This document shows, piece after piece, positions 15,061 to 25,237 of a stretch of DNA of 64,000 nucleotides. Source of the DNA: Allofrancisella guangzhouensis. GTDB lineage: Bacteria > Pseudomonadota > Gammaproteobacteria > Francisellales > Francisellaceae. The number at the start of each line of letters is the position of its first letter. Within the stretch, counting starts at the first letter, position 1. Below the pieces are notes generated by a model, which made no database searches, was not told the DNA's origin, and saw nothing but the letters and a program-made list of their open reading frames with translations. The stretch lies in assembly GCF_000815225.1 (NCBI RefSeq), contig NZ_CP010427.1:1054001-1118000 (forward strand). The letters are read 5' to 3'. The position numbers were made by a program, and so were the translations under genes.

Positions 15061-16149
15061 TTAAATAAAAGATTTTTGCTTATTTATAGCCCAATCTATA
15101 TGCTCTAGAATTAATTTATTATCTAAATATTTGGTTCTTTTATTTTCTAAAGCTAATAAATTTTCATCTTTATATGGTGAATTACCTATGGCTATAGAAA
15201 TATTTCTTATCCAGGCATCATAACCAATTCTACGAATAGCCGAACCTTGTGTATATTTGTCAAAGTCTTCTTTAGACCATGAAAAAAGCTCAAGTAAAGG
15301 TCTATTTACTAAAAAATCTCTTTGCTGAAAGTCTTGTTCGGTTGTTTCAGGAGCTGCATTATTAAATGGGCAAACTAACTGGCAATCATCACAACCATAA
15401 ATTCTAGTGCCTATTTTATCCCTAAACTCTAGAGGTATAGCTCCTTTGTTTTCAATTGTTAGATATGAAATACATTTACGTGAGTCGATCATTTTATTTG
15501 GTAAAATTGCTCCAGTTGGACAAAGTTTAATACATGCTCGACACTTTCCACATTCATTTAATTTAAGATCTGTATCTGGTAATTTGGATAAATCTAAATT
15601 GCTATATATAACACCGATGAAGAAAAAAGACCCTTGTTCTTTGTTCATTAACATTGAGTTTTTGCCTATCCAGCCAAGCCCTGCTTTTTCAGCTAAGGGC
15701 TTTTCTAATACCGGTGCGCTATCTGTAAATACTCTAAACTGGTGATTAGCTGTGATTTTATCTATATATTCACCTAGTTTTTGTAACTTTTTTTTCATTA
15801 CTTTATGGTAATCTCTACCATGAGCATATATAGAAACTTCAGCTATTTCAGAAATTGATCTTAAACGCTTAACTTCAGTTTTTGTAGAGATATGACGATT
15901 AAGATAATTAAGTGTTGCTACTATGACGCTATTTGTACCAGGAACTAGCTGATTAGGAACAAAACGTTTTTCACCATGTTTAACCATATAATCAAGCTCT
16001 GCATTATAGCCACTTTCTAGCCATTTATTATAATAGGGAATATATTCTGATAAATCACAATCAGCTTTTGATAATGATGATAAACCTAATTCATCTAAAG
16101 CATAGTTTTTAACTTTTTGCCACTGCTCTAAAGTTAGTTCTAGTTTCAT
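15061..16149 (-). CDS. queG: Epoxyqueuosine reductase QueG
   Basis: A 362-residue cobalamin- and iron-sulfur-dependent enzyme that reduces epoxyqueuosine to queuosine in tRNA, the last step of the pathway. Motifs: YAHGRDYH (109-115), FTDSAPVLEK with likely catalytic Asp143, GWIGKNS (159-165), a first 4Fe-4S set CGKCRACIKLCPTG (200-213) and a second CDDCQLVCPFN (253-263). Length fits bacterial QueG. It lies 10 bases downstream of rsfS and is probably co-transcribed. Confidence 0.95.
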   Translation of the reverse strand: MKLELTLEQWQKVKNYALDELGLSSLSKADCDLSEYIPYYNKWLESGYNAELDYMVKHGEKRFVPNQLVPGTNSVIVATLNYLNRHISTKTEVKRLRSISEIAEVSIYAHGRDYHKVMKKKLQKLGEYIDKITANHQFRVFTDSAPVLEKPLAEKAGLGWIGKNSMLMNKEQGSFFFIGVIYSNLDLSKLPDTDLKLNECGKCRACIKLCPTGAILPNKMIDSRKCISYLTIENKGAIPLEFRDKIGTRIYGCDDCQLVCPFNNAAPETTEQDFQQRDFLVNRPLLELFSWSKEDFDKYTQGSAIRRIGYDAWIRNISIAIGNSPYKDENLLALENKRTKYLDNKLILEHIDWAINKQKSFI

Positions 16150-16159
16150 AGTTACATAA

Positions 16160-16495
16160 CTAGCTATCTTTACGTTTGATATCCCAAAGTTTTTCTAAAG
16201 CATAAAGGTTTCTTGTCTCTTCAAGCATTATATGAACTACTATATCACCAATATCAACTAATACCCAGTCGGCTTTATTATCACCTTCTATGCCTAATAT
16301 GGTAATGGTATTTTTTTTCAATTCGTGCTCTAAATGTTTAGCTAACGCTCGGGCATGTGTGGTAGAAGAAGCAGTACAAATGATAATTTTGTCCATCATA
16401 TCAGTTAAATGCTCAACACCTATAGTTTGGATATTTATACCTTTTAAATCATCTAAAGCTTCTATAGTTATATCTAGTCTTTGGTCTGTAGTCAT
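16160..16495 (-). CDS. rsfS: Ribosomal silencing factor RsfS
   Basis: A 111-residue protein from the ATG at 16495; the frame is open further upstream to 16657, but the extension is not family-like and would overlap the divergent gene. It binds ribosomal protein L14 (uL14) and blocks subunit joining in slow growth. Family features: DDLKGINIQTIGV, DKIIICTASSTTHARALA, then the GDNKADWVLVDIGDIVVHIML core. In many gammaproteobacteria it sits beside nadD and rlmH; here its partner is queG. Confidence 0.92.
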   Translation of the reverse strand: MTTDQRLDITIEALDDLKGINIQTIGVEHLTDMMDKIIICTASSTTHARALAKHLEHELKKNTITILGIEGDNKADWVLVDIGDIVVHIMLEETRNLYALEKLWDIKRKDS

Positions 16496-16604
16496 CAAAA
16501 ATAATATTGTATAATTATTAAAGCTAGAATTATAACATAACTTTACAGTAAATAGTGGTATCATAACGGTACTAGACGATATGTAGACAATCTGGGAGTT
16601 TAAA

Positions 16605-16940
16605 ATGAATAAAAAAGGCTTATTTCTATTTTTTTCATTGGGAGTATTGATCACCATAGCAGTACTATTATTCTACAAATTTGCTATTTGGTATGAGCAA
16701 GCACTAGGATCTATCTTCTCGTATATAGTTATGGTCAGCTTTGTTTTACTTGTTTTTAGTCCATTTAGGTTTATCAAAGATAATAAAGCTAATATTAGTG
16801 TTAGCAGCTATATTAAATACCTTGGGTACACACTTTTATATATACTTAAGTTTATAGCTAGTGTTGCAAAACAAGTGATACTCACTATTTTATACTTAAT
16901 ATCTAAACTTTTTTCTACAAAAAATAAAGAACCTTCTTAA
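16605..16940 (+). CDS. Small membrane protein of unknown function
   Basis: A 111-residue protein with an apparent GGGAG ribosome binding site 6 bases before the ATG. It has two strong N-terminal membrane segments (about residues 6-24 and 37-53) and further hydrophobic stretches at about 68-100. No family recognised. It ends 9 bases before the helicase start on the same strand, so the two are probably one transcription unit. Confidence 0.7.
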   Translation: MNKKGLFLFFSLGVLITIAVLLFYKFAIWYEQALGSIFSYIVMVSFVLLVFSPFRFIKDNKANISVSSYIKYLGYTLLYILKFIASVAKQVILTILYLISKLFSTKNKEPS

Positions 16941-16949
16941 AAATTTTTA

Positions 16950-19025
16950 ATGCAATACACATCTGAGCAACAAAAAATTATACAACATGACATAAGTAGC
17001 CATGCGTTAGTTTCAGCAGTAGCAGGCAGTGGTAAGACTCAAACTCTTATAGCAAGAATAGAGTATTTGTTATCTAAAGGTGTTCCAGCAGATAAAATAC
17101 TTGTTCTTATGTACAATAAATCTGCACAATTAGATTTTGCGTCTAGGTTAAAAAAAATTTTACCTACTGAGAAATCAGAATATATAAATGTACGTACACT
17201 GCATTCTTTAGGTAATAGCTTTTTACAGGCTTTTGCTAAAGCAGGGTACATAAAGTTTGATAAAATCCTCAAAGATTATGAAGTTGATAGCATTTTATTT
17301 AATTTAATTAAAAGCTACCAAAAAGAGTTTAAAATTATTAAAGAAATAGATAGTGATAGAGTAGAAACTTTTAAAGAACACATTTCTATTTTAAAATCAG
17401 ATCTTTGTTTAAATAATAAAAAATTAAAGAGTTTAAACCCTAAAGAAAAAAAATTGTTGGATAAGGTATTTGTTGAATTTAACAAAGAATGTGAAAAGTT
17501 AAAAGCAATTACGTATGATGATATGATTTATCTTCCAGCAAAATTTTTTGAAAAAAATAAAACTAATATCTCACGAGCTAACAATTTATATTCACATATT
17601 ATTATCGATGAATACCAAGATATAAATCCAATACAACAATTTTTCTTAAAATGCTTAGTGGGTGATAATACTTATATTATGGCAGTAGGAGATGTGGATC
17701 AAACTATATATCAATGGCGTGGTTCAACTCCATACTACATGTTAGAGGGTTTTAAAAAAGATTTTAAAAAAGTTGAACAATATCAATTATCTTATACTTT
17801 TCGCTACGGTGATTTGATATCACTTATGGCCAATAATATTATAACTAATAACAAAAAACGTCATGATAATTTATGTATTACCTACCCAAAGTTAGATAGA
17901 ACTACAAATATTAGTATTTTAGATAATAGTGATAAAACTGTATTAAAATTAAAATCTCTAATTGAAGCGGGTGTCAAAGCGAGTGATATTGCTATTTTAG
18001 TAAGAAAATATAATTCAACCACTGTTTTTGAATTAAGCTGTTTATATAATGATTTACCATATCATGTAGTTGCTGATAAAGATATTTTTAGTGAAAACCT
18101 ATTTAAAGCTATTTATGGTTATTTAATGCTTTTAAATAAAGGTTGTGGTTTTAAAAAACACGCGCCTGATCAGCGTATAGGGTTTATAAAGGCTATGTTT
18201 GATTACCCGTCACTATATCTTAAAAAAGATCAAAAGCAAACTGTAGCTGTAAAAATTGCTAAAAATATCGATCAAGCTACAAGTTTGATTATAGAGTTAA
18301 GTAAAAATGTTGATAAATCTTTTAAAGAAAAAAATATCCTTGCTGTGGCACACTGTTGGCGAACTATTTTTAATAATACACGTGCAAAAAGACCAGGTAA
18401 AGCCATAGACTTCATATTTGAAACGCTAGAAATAGAAAAGCTTATATCTAAAGTCTCGACAGAAACATACTCTAATAGGTCAAAACTACAAATAATTGAA
18501 GGGATATTTAGTTTTGCAAAAAGCAAAAAAGGAGCTTTTAATGAGTTTATAGATCTTTTATATAAACTATATATGAAATCTATTCAACAAGAATCTAAAG
18601 TTATTGCAAACTCTGATCAGATCCAAATAATGTCTATGCATAGAGCAAAAGGTCTAGAGTGGGATTATGTGGTTATCCATGATGCTACAGAAGGTAGCTT
18701 TTTTGGTGAGAACAACTTAAAAGTTTCTGATGAAATTTTAGAAGAGGAGCGTAGACTTTTTTATGTGGCTATTACAAGAGTAAAAAAACACCTTTTTATA
18801 GTCTCAGCTGATGATATTGATAAGCTCTATGCGTGGTATAAAATAAAAAATAACACCTACCCAAAAGATTTAAAGTGTAAAAATAGTCTTAGGTTTTTGT
18901 ATGAAAGTAACTTAGCCGAATGTGAAAATTATTTAAGTAGTTTAAATCAACTAAAAAAAGAGGATATAAAGAACAGGATTTTTAAGAAGTATCATTTGAG
19001 CAGGGACATGTCGACTCAATCCTAG
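16950..19025 (+). CDS. UvrD/Rep-family superfamily 1 DNA helicase
   Basis: A 691-residue 3'-5' helicase-like ATPase. Motifs in order: Walker A AVAGSGKTQT (23-32), VRTLHSLG (Ia region), DEYQDINPIQQ (motif II), VGDVDQTIYQWRG (III), YTFRYGD (IV), IQIMSMHRAKGLEWDYVVI (V) and EERRLFYVAITRVKKHLF (VI). It is more divergent than true UvrD or Rep, so I give no symbol. The final residues (SRDMSTQS) run into a sequence of different character at about 19000-19140, so the native C-terminus may have been altered. Confidence 0.85.
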   Translation: MQYTSEQQKIIQHDISSHALVSAVAGSGKTQTLIARIEYLLSKGVPADKILVLMYNKSAQLDFASRLKKILPTEKSEYINVRTLHSLGNSFLQAFAKAGYIKFDKILKDYEVDSILFNLIKSYQKEFKIIKEIDSDRVETFKEHISILKSDLCLNNKKLKSLNPKEKKLLDKVFVEFNKECEKLKAITYDDMIYLPAKFFEKNKTNISRANNLYSHIIIDEYQDINPIQQFFLKCLVGDNTYIMAVGDVDQTIYQWRGSTPYYMLEGFKKDFKKVEQYQLSYTFRYGDLISLMANNIITNNKKRHDNLCITYPKLDRTTNISILDNSDKTVLKLKSLIEAGVKASDIAILVRKYNSTTVFELSCLYNDLPYHVVADKDIFSENLFKAIYGYLMLLNKGCGFKKHAPDQRIGFIKAMFDYPSLYLKKDQKQTVAVKIAKNIDQATSLIIELSKNVDKSFKEKNILAVAHCWRTIFNNTRAKRPGKAIDFIFETLEIEKLISKVSTETYSNRSKLQIIEGIFSFAKSKKGAFNEFIDLLYKLYMKSIQQESKVIANSDQIQIMSMHRAKGLEWDYVVIHDATEGSFFGENNLKVSDEILEEERRLFYVAITRVKKHLFIVSADDIDKLYAWYKIKNNTYPKDLKCKNSLRFLYESNLAECENYLSSLNQLKKEDIKNRIFKKYHLSRDMSTQS

Positions 19026-19143
19026 GCTAGGATAGGGATACAATACTATTTTTTATATTTAGTCGCTTGCGATATCTTTAACACTTAGTAGTGTAGTTGT
19101 ACTGGTTCAAATGGTTCCTACAAACCTCTATTGCGCCCAAAAC
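19026..19143. other. Unexplained non-coding stretch beside the helicase
   Basis: Starts within the short palindrome ATCCTA-GGC-TAGGAT (19019-19033), which contains the helicase stop codon, and is less AT-rich than most spacers here. The palindrome could be a weak terminator without a T run, or the edge of a decayed insertion. I see no tRNA fold or gene. Confidence 0.35.
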
Positions 19144-20517
19144 TTAGTAAAATTTCCATGGTTTTTTTATAGCAATTAAGGCTTTATTTCTACGTTTTTC
19201 AGAATCTTCTAAAGTATTAGATTTATAAGAGCTTTTTGATCGAGGGCGGTTAATAAAATCATTATAGTCATAATCTTTCTTATAAGAATTAAATTCTTTA
19301 ACTCCAGGAACCCAAGATAAATTCCGATACTTTTCAGCTTCTTCTGAATTGTAGTTACTATCTAAATTATTACTACAAAAGAGAGATGAAGTATACAGTT
19401 CATCACAAGCTCTTTTCATCATTGTAAGTGAAGGAAGATTAAAGTGACTAGTTACTAACATCTCACTTTCAAAAAAACTTTTCATTAGTATTTCTTTTTT
19501 TTTCATTTGATTAAGAAGACTATCATACTCTTGCTTATCTTTTAGATCAAAAGATTTTACAATAGACTTAACTTTTAAAGAATTTAAATCATCATTATAT
19601 TCTTTTATGGTATCGAGCATCTCTTTAAATAAAGTGGTTTGTTTATCTTTAATCTGTGTACTTGAATACATATCAATCAAACTAAATTTAGACCAGATTT
19701 CTCTTAATTTTATATTCGAGTGGGCGAGTGCTAATAGAGCATCTGTAGCTAAAGTTTCAACATTTTTTTGTTTGAATAACAAAGCAGGTTTCATGTTATC
19801 TTGGTAGTTATGTGGATTTAATTCTTGTGCTGGATTATCAAACCAGCTTTCTCTACTTGTGTCACATGTAAAAAAAGCTGACCAATCAGCAAGGGCGTAT
19901 GTTTGTAATATAGGTAAAACTCCATCTTCACTATCTTCTGGAATTAAACCACAAGTACCAGCTTTACCTATCATAACAACCGTAGAACCGCCTTCTGCTT
20001 TAATATTTGGAGAAGTTAAATAATAATCATACCATTTGGTTCCCAACTCTTCTAATATATGCTGAGGAGGTTTAGGCTTGACAGCTAGTTTTATATTAAG
20101 CATTTCTTCAACTGTTGGTAAATAATTATTATAAAATGTTGCGCCAAGGTCTCTGACAATTGACCATTTTTCATTTAATCCGCCTCCAACATAAAGAAGA
20201 AGTTCTTTAAAATAATTATTGGCAAAAGCTTTCCCGTAAACTGTTCTTGATTCAAGAAGAGCTAATTCATACAATTGATTAAGCTTATTTCTGTGTTTAG
20301 AATATTGGATGTCAGATATGGTTTTTTTCAAATAAGATAAGTGCTTAAATGTTAACTTTCCATTCTTAGTATATTCATTTTCTTTTTCTGTAGGCTTACG
20401 GTCCATCCATATATAATGATTATTTGTCTGGTTCGCTTTAACCATATTTTGAATATTAATCAAATAATTATCTGAAATTTCACGTTCTCCAACCCATATA
20501 CTATGTACTGATGACAT
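19144..20517 (-). CDS. Putative glycosyltransferase-toxin-like protein (GT44/TcdA-like start), function unknown
   Basis: A 457-residue protein with no signal peptide. Residues 4-40 (VHSIWVGEREISDNYLINI...NHYIWMDR) match the opening strand-helix-strand of TcdA/TcdB-type and OCH1-type sugar transferases, typically 'H.iWvGg.i......nI...W'. At 97-118, AFANNYFKELLLYVGGGLNEKW sits where these enzymes have 'a.D..R...Ly..GG.Y.D.D', but the Asp residues and the DxD motif are replaced by Asn/Glu, so it may be inactive or use other ligands. The rest is helical and unmatched. It is a single gene, with a 107-base gap to the next CDS start on the right. Confidence 0.45.
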   Translation of the reverse strand: MSSVHSIWVGEREISDNYLINIQNMVKANQTNNHYIWMDRKPTEKENEYTKNGKLTFKHLSYLKKTISDIQYSKHRNKLNQLYELALLESRTVYGKAFANNYFKELLLYVGGGLNEKWSIVRDLGATFYNNYLPTVEEMLNIKLAVKPKPPQHILEELGTKWYDYYLTSPNIKAEGGSTVVMIGKAGTCGLIPEDSEDGVLPILQTYALADWSAFFTCDTSRESWFDNPAQELNPHNYQDNMKPALLFKQKNVETLATDALLALAHSNIKLREIWSKFSLIDMYSSTQIKDKQTTLFKEMLDTIKEYNDDLNSLKVKSIVKSFDLKDKQEYDSLLNQMKKKEILMKSFFESEMLVTSHFNLPSLTMMKRACDELYTSSLFCSNNLDSNYNSEEAEKYRNLSWVPGVKEFNSYKKDYDYNDFINRPRSKSSYKSNTLEDSEKRRNKALIAIKKPWKFY

Positions 20518-20658
20518 ATTGTTATCTCCAATATATTTTTTACTAGACTTTCTATAGCAATTTGTATTAAAAAGTATACCTGATTAAAATTTCATTCACT
20601 ATCAAGTATAATTGATAGGATACAGTGTTTTTTGACAAGACTTACGTTATAATTTTTA

Positions 20659-21888
20659 CTAACTTGTGTATGCCTCATCCCAGTTACCAGTTAAACCAGC
20701 TACTTCATATTCTGTTACGCGATTTTCAAAGAAATTGGTATGATCAGCGCCATTTAAGATCCATTCTAACCAAGTTAGAGGGTTTTTTTCTATGTTATAT
20801 ATTTCTTTAAGCCCTAGCTGCGTAAGGCGTCTGTCTGTAATATGGCGTATATACGCTTTTACTTCATTAGCATTTAGTCCTTCGATTGTTCCTAGTTCAT
20901 ATGCCAAGTCAATAAATTTATCTTCTAATTCTACAGCTTTGCTAGCCATTAGGTAGATTTCTTTTTTAAAATCATTATCGACAATATAAGGATTTTCCTG
21001 GCAGTAGATTCTAAATAAAGCAGCGTTACCCTCTACGTGCATTGACTCATCACGTATTGACCATTCAACTACTTTACCCATACCTTTCATTTTCCCAAAA
21101 CGCTGGAAATTTAGTAGCATAGCAAAAGAAGCAAACAAAGCAACTCCTTCATTAAATACAGTTTTAGCTAAACACAATCCTAAACCGCGACGAGTAGTTG
21201 GATCAGCATCCATCATAAAGTCGATTTTATCTGTCATTGCTTTATACTCTAAAAAAGCATGGTATTCTGAATCAGGTAGCCCTAAAGTATCGTTAAGTAA
21301 AGCATATGCTCTTTGGTGTATACCTTCCCTAGCCGCAAATGAACCTAGCATATTTCTAATCTCATTGTTTTTGAATGCTGGTATAAATTGATCATAATAA
21401 TTTTGGCCAACTGCAACATCTGACTGGGTAAAAAGTCTGAGAATATTTGTAATATATTCTTTTTCTACTTTTGAGATTTTACCATTTTTCCAGTCTGTAA
21501 CATCTTCTGACAAGTCAATTTCGTCTTCTATCCAGTGAGCTTTTTCGTGTTTAACTGTTAGATCAACAGCCCAAGGGTAGTTAAAAGGTTTGTATGTCTT
21601 TGAGAAAGTTGTAAGTGAAGATCCTTTAACCCTAGCGATTACCTCGCCAGCTCTAGTCATTAGATTATCATAACCACCAATATGGACACCACCTACAAAA
21701 ATTTGTGGAACAGTTCTAACATGCTCCTCTATTAATAGGATATTTTTATTTACATCATTATAAAATTTTGCTCTTTCGGTATCATCATCAAGGGTAATTT
21801 GTGTAAATGGAATATCATTAGCACCAAACCAGCTTTTTGCTAAATCACAGAAAGGACAATTAGTTTTTGTATATATTTTTACTTCCAC
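20659..21888 (-). CDS. nrdB: Glutaredoxin-ribonucleotide reductase small subunit fusion (NrdB)
   Basis: A 409-residue protein. Residues 1-90 are a glutaredoxin domain (CPFC at 11-14, RTVPQIFVGGVHIGGYDNL). The rest is a class I ribonucleotide reductase beta subunit that supplies the radical for dNTP synthesis. Likely metal ligands: the DEIDLSEDV region, AREGIHQRAY (Glu, His and radical Tyr in E-x2-H-x3-Y spacing), FNEGVALF and RDESMHVEG (Glu, His). The C-terminal tail docks on NrdA. It is the last gene of nrdA-grxA-nrdB, 8 bases after grxA. The fused reductant domain would couple electron supply to the enzyme. Confidence 0.95.
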   Translation of the reverse strand: MEVKIYTKTNCPFCDLAKSWFGANDIPFTQITLDDDTERAKFYNDVNKNILLIEEHVRTVPQIFVGGVHIGGYDNLMTRAGEVIARVKGSSLTTFSKTYKPFNYPWAVDLTVKHEKAHWIEDEIDLSEDVTDWKNGKISKVEKEYITNILRLFTQSDVAVGQNYYDQFIPAFKNNEIRNMLGSFAAREGIHQRAYALLNDTLGLPDSEYHAFLEYKAMTDKIDFMMDADPTTRRGLGLCLAKTVFNEGVALFASFAMLLNFQRFGKMKGMGKVVEWSIRDESMHVEGNAALFRIYCQENPYIVDNDFKKEIYLMASKAVELEDKFIDLAYELGTIEGLNANEVKAYIRHITDRRLTQLGLKEIYNIEKNPLTWLEWILNGADHTNFFENRVTEYEVAGLTGNWDEAYTS

Positions 21889-21896
21889 ATTATTAC

Positions 21897-22157
21897 CTAT
21901 TTATTACCTAGAATCTTACTTTCATTAGCTTGTAGATCCGTAAAACCGCCAATATGCTCATTATCTATAAAAATCTGGGGTACTGTTCTAATATGCGTTT
22001 TTACCTTACCGCTTTGATTCATTTTGTCGTAAAAATCATTACGTTCTTGGTTATTATCAAGAATAGTTTCTTGATAACTAATACCGTTTTGATCAAACCA
22101 TTGTTTTGCTTTAATACAAAATGGACAACCAGTTTTAGTATATATTTTAACTTTCAT
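21897..22157 (-). CDS. grxA: Glutaredoxin
   Basis: An 86-residue class I glutaredoxin from Met 22157; a longer frame from 22187 would overlap nrdA. Active site CPFC (11-14), TVPQIF with the cis-proline and the glutathione-binding HIGGFTDL. It lies 4 bases after nrdA and 8 bases before nrdB, so it is translationally linked and most likely reduces NrdA. The operon therefore encodes two related glutaredoxin domains. Confidence 0.93.
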   Translation of the reverse strand: MKVKIYTKTGCPFCIKAKQWFDQNGISYQETILDNNQERNDFYDKMNQSGKVKTHIRTVPQIFIDNEHIGGFTDLQANESKILGNK

Positions 22158-22161
22158 AGTT

Positions 22162-23934
22162 TTATCCTTCACATGCGATACATTCACTTTCAGACTGTTT
22201 GACTTCTGAAAATTCTACAAGCCTTTGTTTTTCTACTTTTTTAGATATATTTTCAGCTCTATTGGAGGTTTCTGTTCTTAGGTAATATAAACCTTTACAG
22301 CCATATTTCCAAGCATTAAAGTGCACTTTATGTAAATACGCTCGAGATGCTCCAGCAGGGAAAAATACGTTTAAAGATTGACCCTGGCATAAGTATTTTT
22401 GACGTGTGCCACCTAAGTATACTAGCCAATCTTGGTCCATCTCAATAGCAGTTTTAAATACTTCTTTTATTTCTTTACTTAAGAAATCTAATTGTTGAAT
22501 AGAACCTCCGTTGGTTATAATCTCTGACCAAATTTCTTCTGTATTTTTGCCTAGTTTCTCTAGTTCTTGTTCCAAATATTTATTTTTATTTAAATGGGAA
22601 CCTACTCTTGTCCTAGATGTAAAAGCATTAGCTTTCCAAGGTTCTATACTAGGAGAGGTATTTAGTATTAAGGAACTATTAGCATTAGGAGCAATCGCAA
22701 GTAAATGCGCATTCCTACGTCCAGTACCTGCCATATCCGGAGCTTCACCTTTTTCTCTACCTAACTCTAAAGTTTCCTCAACAGCTTGTTTTTTTATTCT
22801 TTTAAAAATTTCTTCATTTATTTTTTCAGCTTCTTTAGATTCAAATGGTATTCTATGTAGTTGTAAATAAGAATGAAAACCCATAGCTCCAAGCCCTAAA
22901 CTTCTCTCACGAGAGGCGCTATATCTTGCTTTAGATATTTCATCACCAGCGTGATCTATGAAAAACTGTAAAACATTATCTAAAAACCTAATTAAATCTT
23001 TAATTAAAGTTGTATCTTTCCATTCATCATATTTTTCCAAGTTTACGGAAGATAAGCAGCAAACAGCTGTGCGCTTTTCATCTGTTACAAGATGAATCTC
23101 GTTACATAGATTTGACCCTTTAATAGTTAAGCCAAGTTCTTTTTGAGCTTTTGGTAGAGCTCTATTAGCAGTATCTATAAAGTTTAAGTATGGTTCACCT
23201 GTACGGTAACGAGTTTCTAGTATAGTTTCCCAAAGCTTGCGTGCTTTTATAATATCTCTAATAGATTTATCATCAGGGTCAACTAGTTTCCAATCATCAT
23301 TGTTGGCAACAGCTTGCATAAATTCATCGGTTAAGTTTACAGCATGATGTAGGTTTAGACATTTTCTATTTACATCACCAGTAGGTACACGAATACCTAA
23401 AAATTCAATTATATCTGGATGCGATATATCCATGTATGCTGCATAAGAACCTTTACGAGTCTTACCTTGGCGGTATGCAACCATATCAGCATCCACTGTA
23501 TGCATAAAAGGAATAGGTCCTGGAGCCTTATCAGAAACAGATCTAACTCTTGACCAGTGACCGCCAACACCACCACCTTTTACTGACAACCATCTTAGTT
23601 CAGATGAGTGTTCAATTAAACCTTCTAAGGAGTCTGGCACATAAGATAAAAAGCAACTGATAGGTAAAGATTTAATTTTAGCTCCAGGAAGAGGGGCGTT
23701 TGAGAGCACTGGAGAAGCAAACATGAACCAACCATTAGAAGCTGCATTGTATATACGTTGTGCTAGATTAGTATCCCCAAAAGAGTATGCTATAGCAGCT
23801 CTAGCAAAAGCATATTGAGGAGATGGTTCATTATCTAAACAATAGTAATTAGTAAGTAATTGTTGAGCTTGTAGAGAAAGCTCTTGGTCTTTAGCGACAT
23901 CTATGTTTATGCCTAAGTAGTTTTCTTTAGTCAT
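22162..23934 (-). CDS. nrdA: Ribonucleoside-diphosphate reductase large subunit
   Basis: A 590-residue catalytic subunit that reduces ribonucleotides. It has no N-terminal ATP cone of the E. coli kind, so overall dATP inhibition may be missing. Active-site features: LPISCFLSYV (first redox Cys), SNLCNEIHLV (radical Cys with Asn and Glu), VCCLSSVNLE (second redox Cys), AIAPNANSS, and a C-terminal shuttle pair ECIACEG (585, 588). It is the first gene of the nrd operon. Confidence 0.95.
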   Translation of the reverse strand: MTKENYLGINIDVAKDQELSLQAQQLLTNYYCLDNEPSPQYAFARAAIAYSFGDTNLAQRIYNAASNGWFMFASPVLSNAPLPGAKIKSLPISCFLSYVPDSLEGLIEHSSELRWLSVKGGGVGGHWSRVRSVSDKAPGPIPFMHTVDADMVAYRQGKTRKGSYAAYMDISHPDIIEFLGIRVPTGDVNRKCLNLHHAVNLTDEFMQAVANNDDWKLVDPDDKSIRDIIKARKLWETILETRYRTGEPYLNFIDTANRALPKAQKELGLTIKGSNLCNEIHLVTDEKRTAVCCLSSVNLEKYDEWKDTTLIKDLIRFLDNVLQFFIDHAGDEISKARYSASRERSLGLGAMGFHSYLQLHRIPFESKEAEKINEEIFKRIKKQAVEETLELGREKGEAPDMAGTGRRNAHLLAIAPNANSSLILNTSPSIEPWKANAFTSRTRVGSHLNKNKYLEQELEKLGKNTEEIWSEIITNGGSIQQLDFLSKEIKEVFKTAIEMDQDWLVYLGGTRQKYLCQGQSLNVFFPAGASRAYLHKVHFNAWKYGCKGLYYLRTETSNRAENISKKVEKQRLVEFSEVKQSESECIACEG

Positions 23935-23968
23935 AAAAACCCTATTAATAAATTAACAAATAAATCAA

Positions 23969-23991
23969 AACTATACCAAATAAGTATAGTT
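23969..23991. promoter_or_regulatory. Inverted repeat upstream of nrdA
   Basis: Perfect 7-base arms AACTATA and TATAGTT, 9 bases apart, 34-57 bases upstream of the nrdA start. The site is placed like an operator or overlapping promoter element (on the minus strand TATACT or TATAGT could act as a -10). Whether it is an NrdR-type box cannot be decided from one copy. No nrdR is in the window. Confidence 0.4.
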
Positions 23992-24123
23992 GACATTTTA
24001 CGTTAAGATTCTATCAACTTTTTAGGATTTTAAAAATAGCAAAAAAGGAAATATTCTTCTTGACATTGCTAGAGGTATTTTAAAAGCTAAGTAACATAAA
24101 GGATTAGAAGGAGAAGCAAAAAA

Positions 24124-25098
<975 letters not shown>

Positions 25099-25166
25099 TT
25101 AGTTAAATAAGACAAGCAGATTATAACATAATACATTGTTAAGTTAACTAATTAAAATTTTTGCCT

Positions 25167-25194
25167 AAATTCGTATTTATAAATTCGTATTTAT
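25167..25194 (+). repeat. 14-bp perfect tandem duplication
   Basis: AAATTCGTATTTAT occurs twice head to tail at 25167-25180 and 25181-25194, in the divergent mdh/25238 promoter region. It may change promoter spacing and could be variable between strains by slippage. Confidence 0.8.
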
Positions 25195-25237
25195 AAGTAT
25201 AATGGGTACCTAAAAGTAAAGAGTAATCTTACTAACC

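Noticed and set aside
16496-16657. N-terminal extension of RsfS (54 codons)
   Set aside because: The extension lacks family similarity, crosses the divergent promoter and overlaps the 16605 gene; the Met at 16495 fits the usual length.
19034-19143. Possible tRNA or tmRNA piece because of GGTTCAAAT
   Set aside because: No acceptor stem or cloverleaf can be drawn around it.
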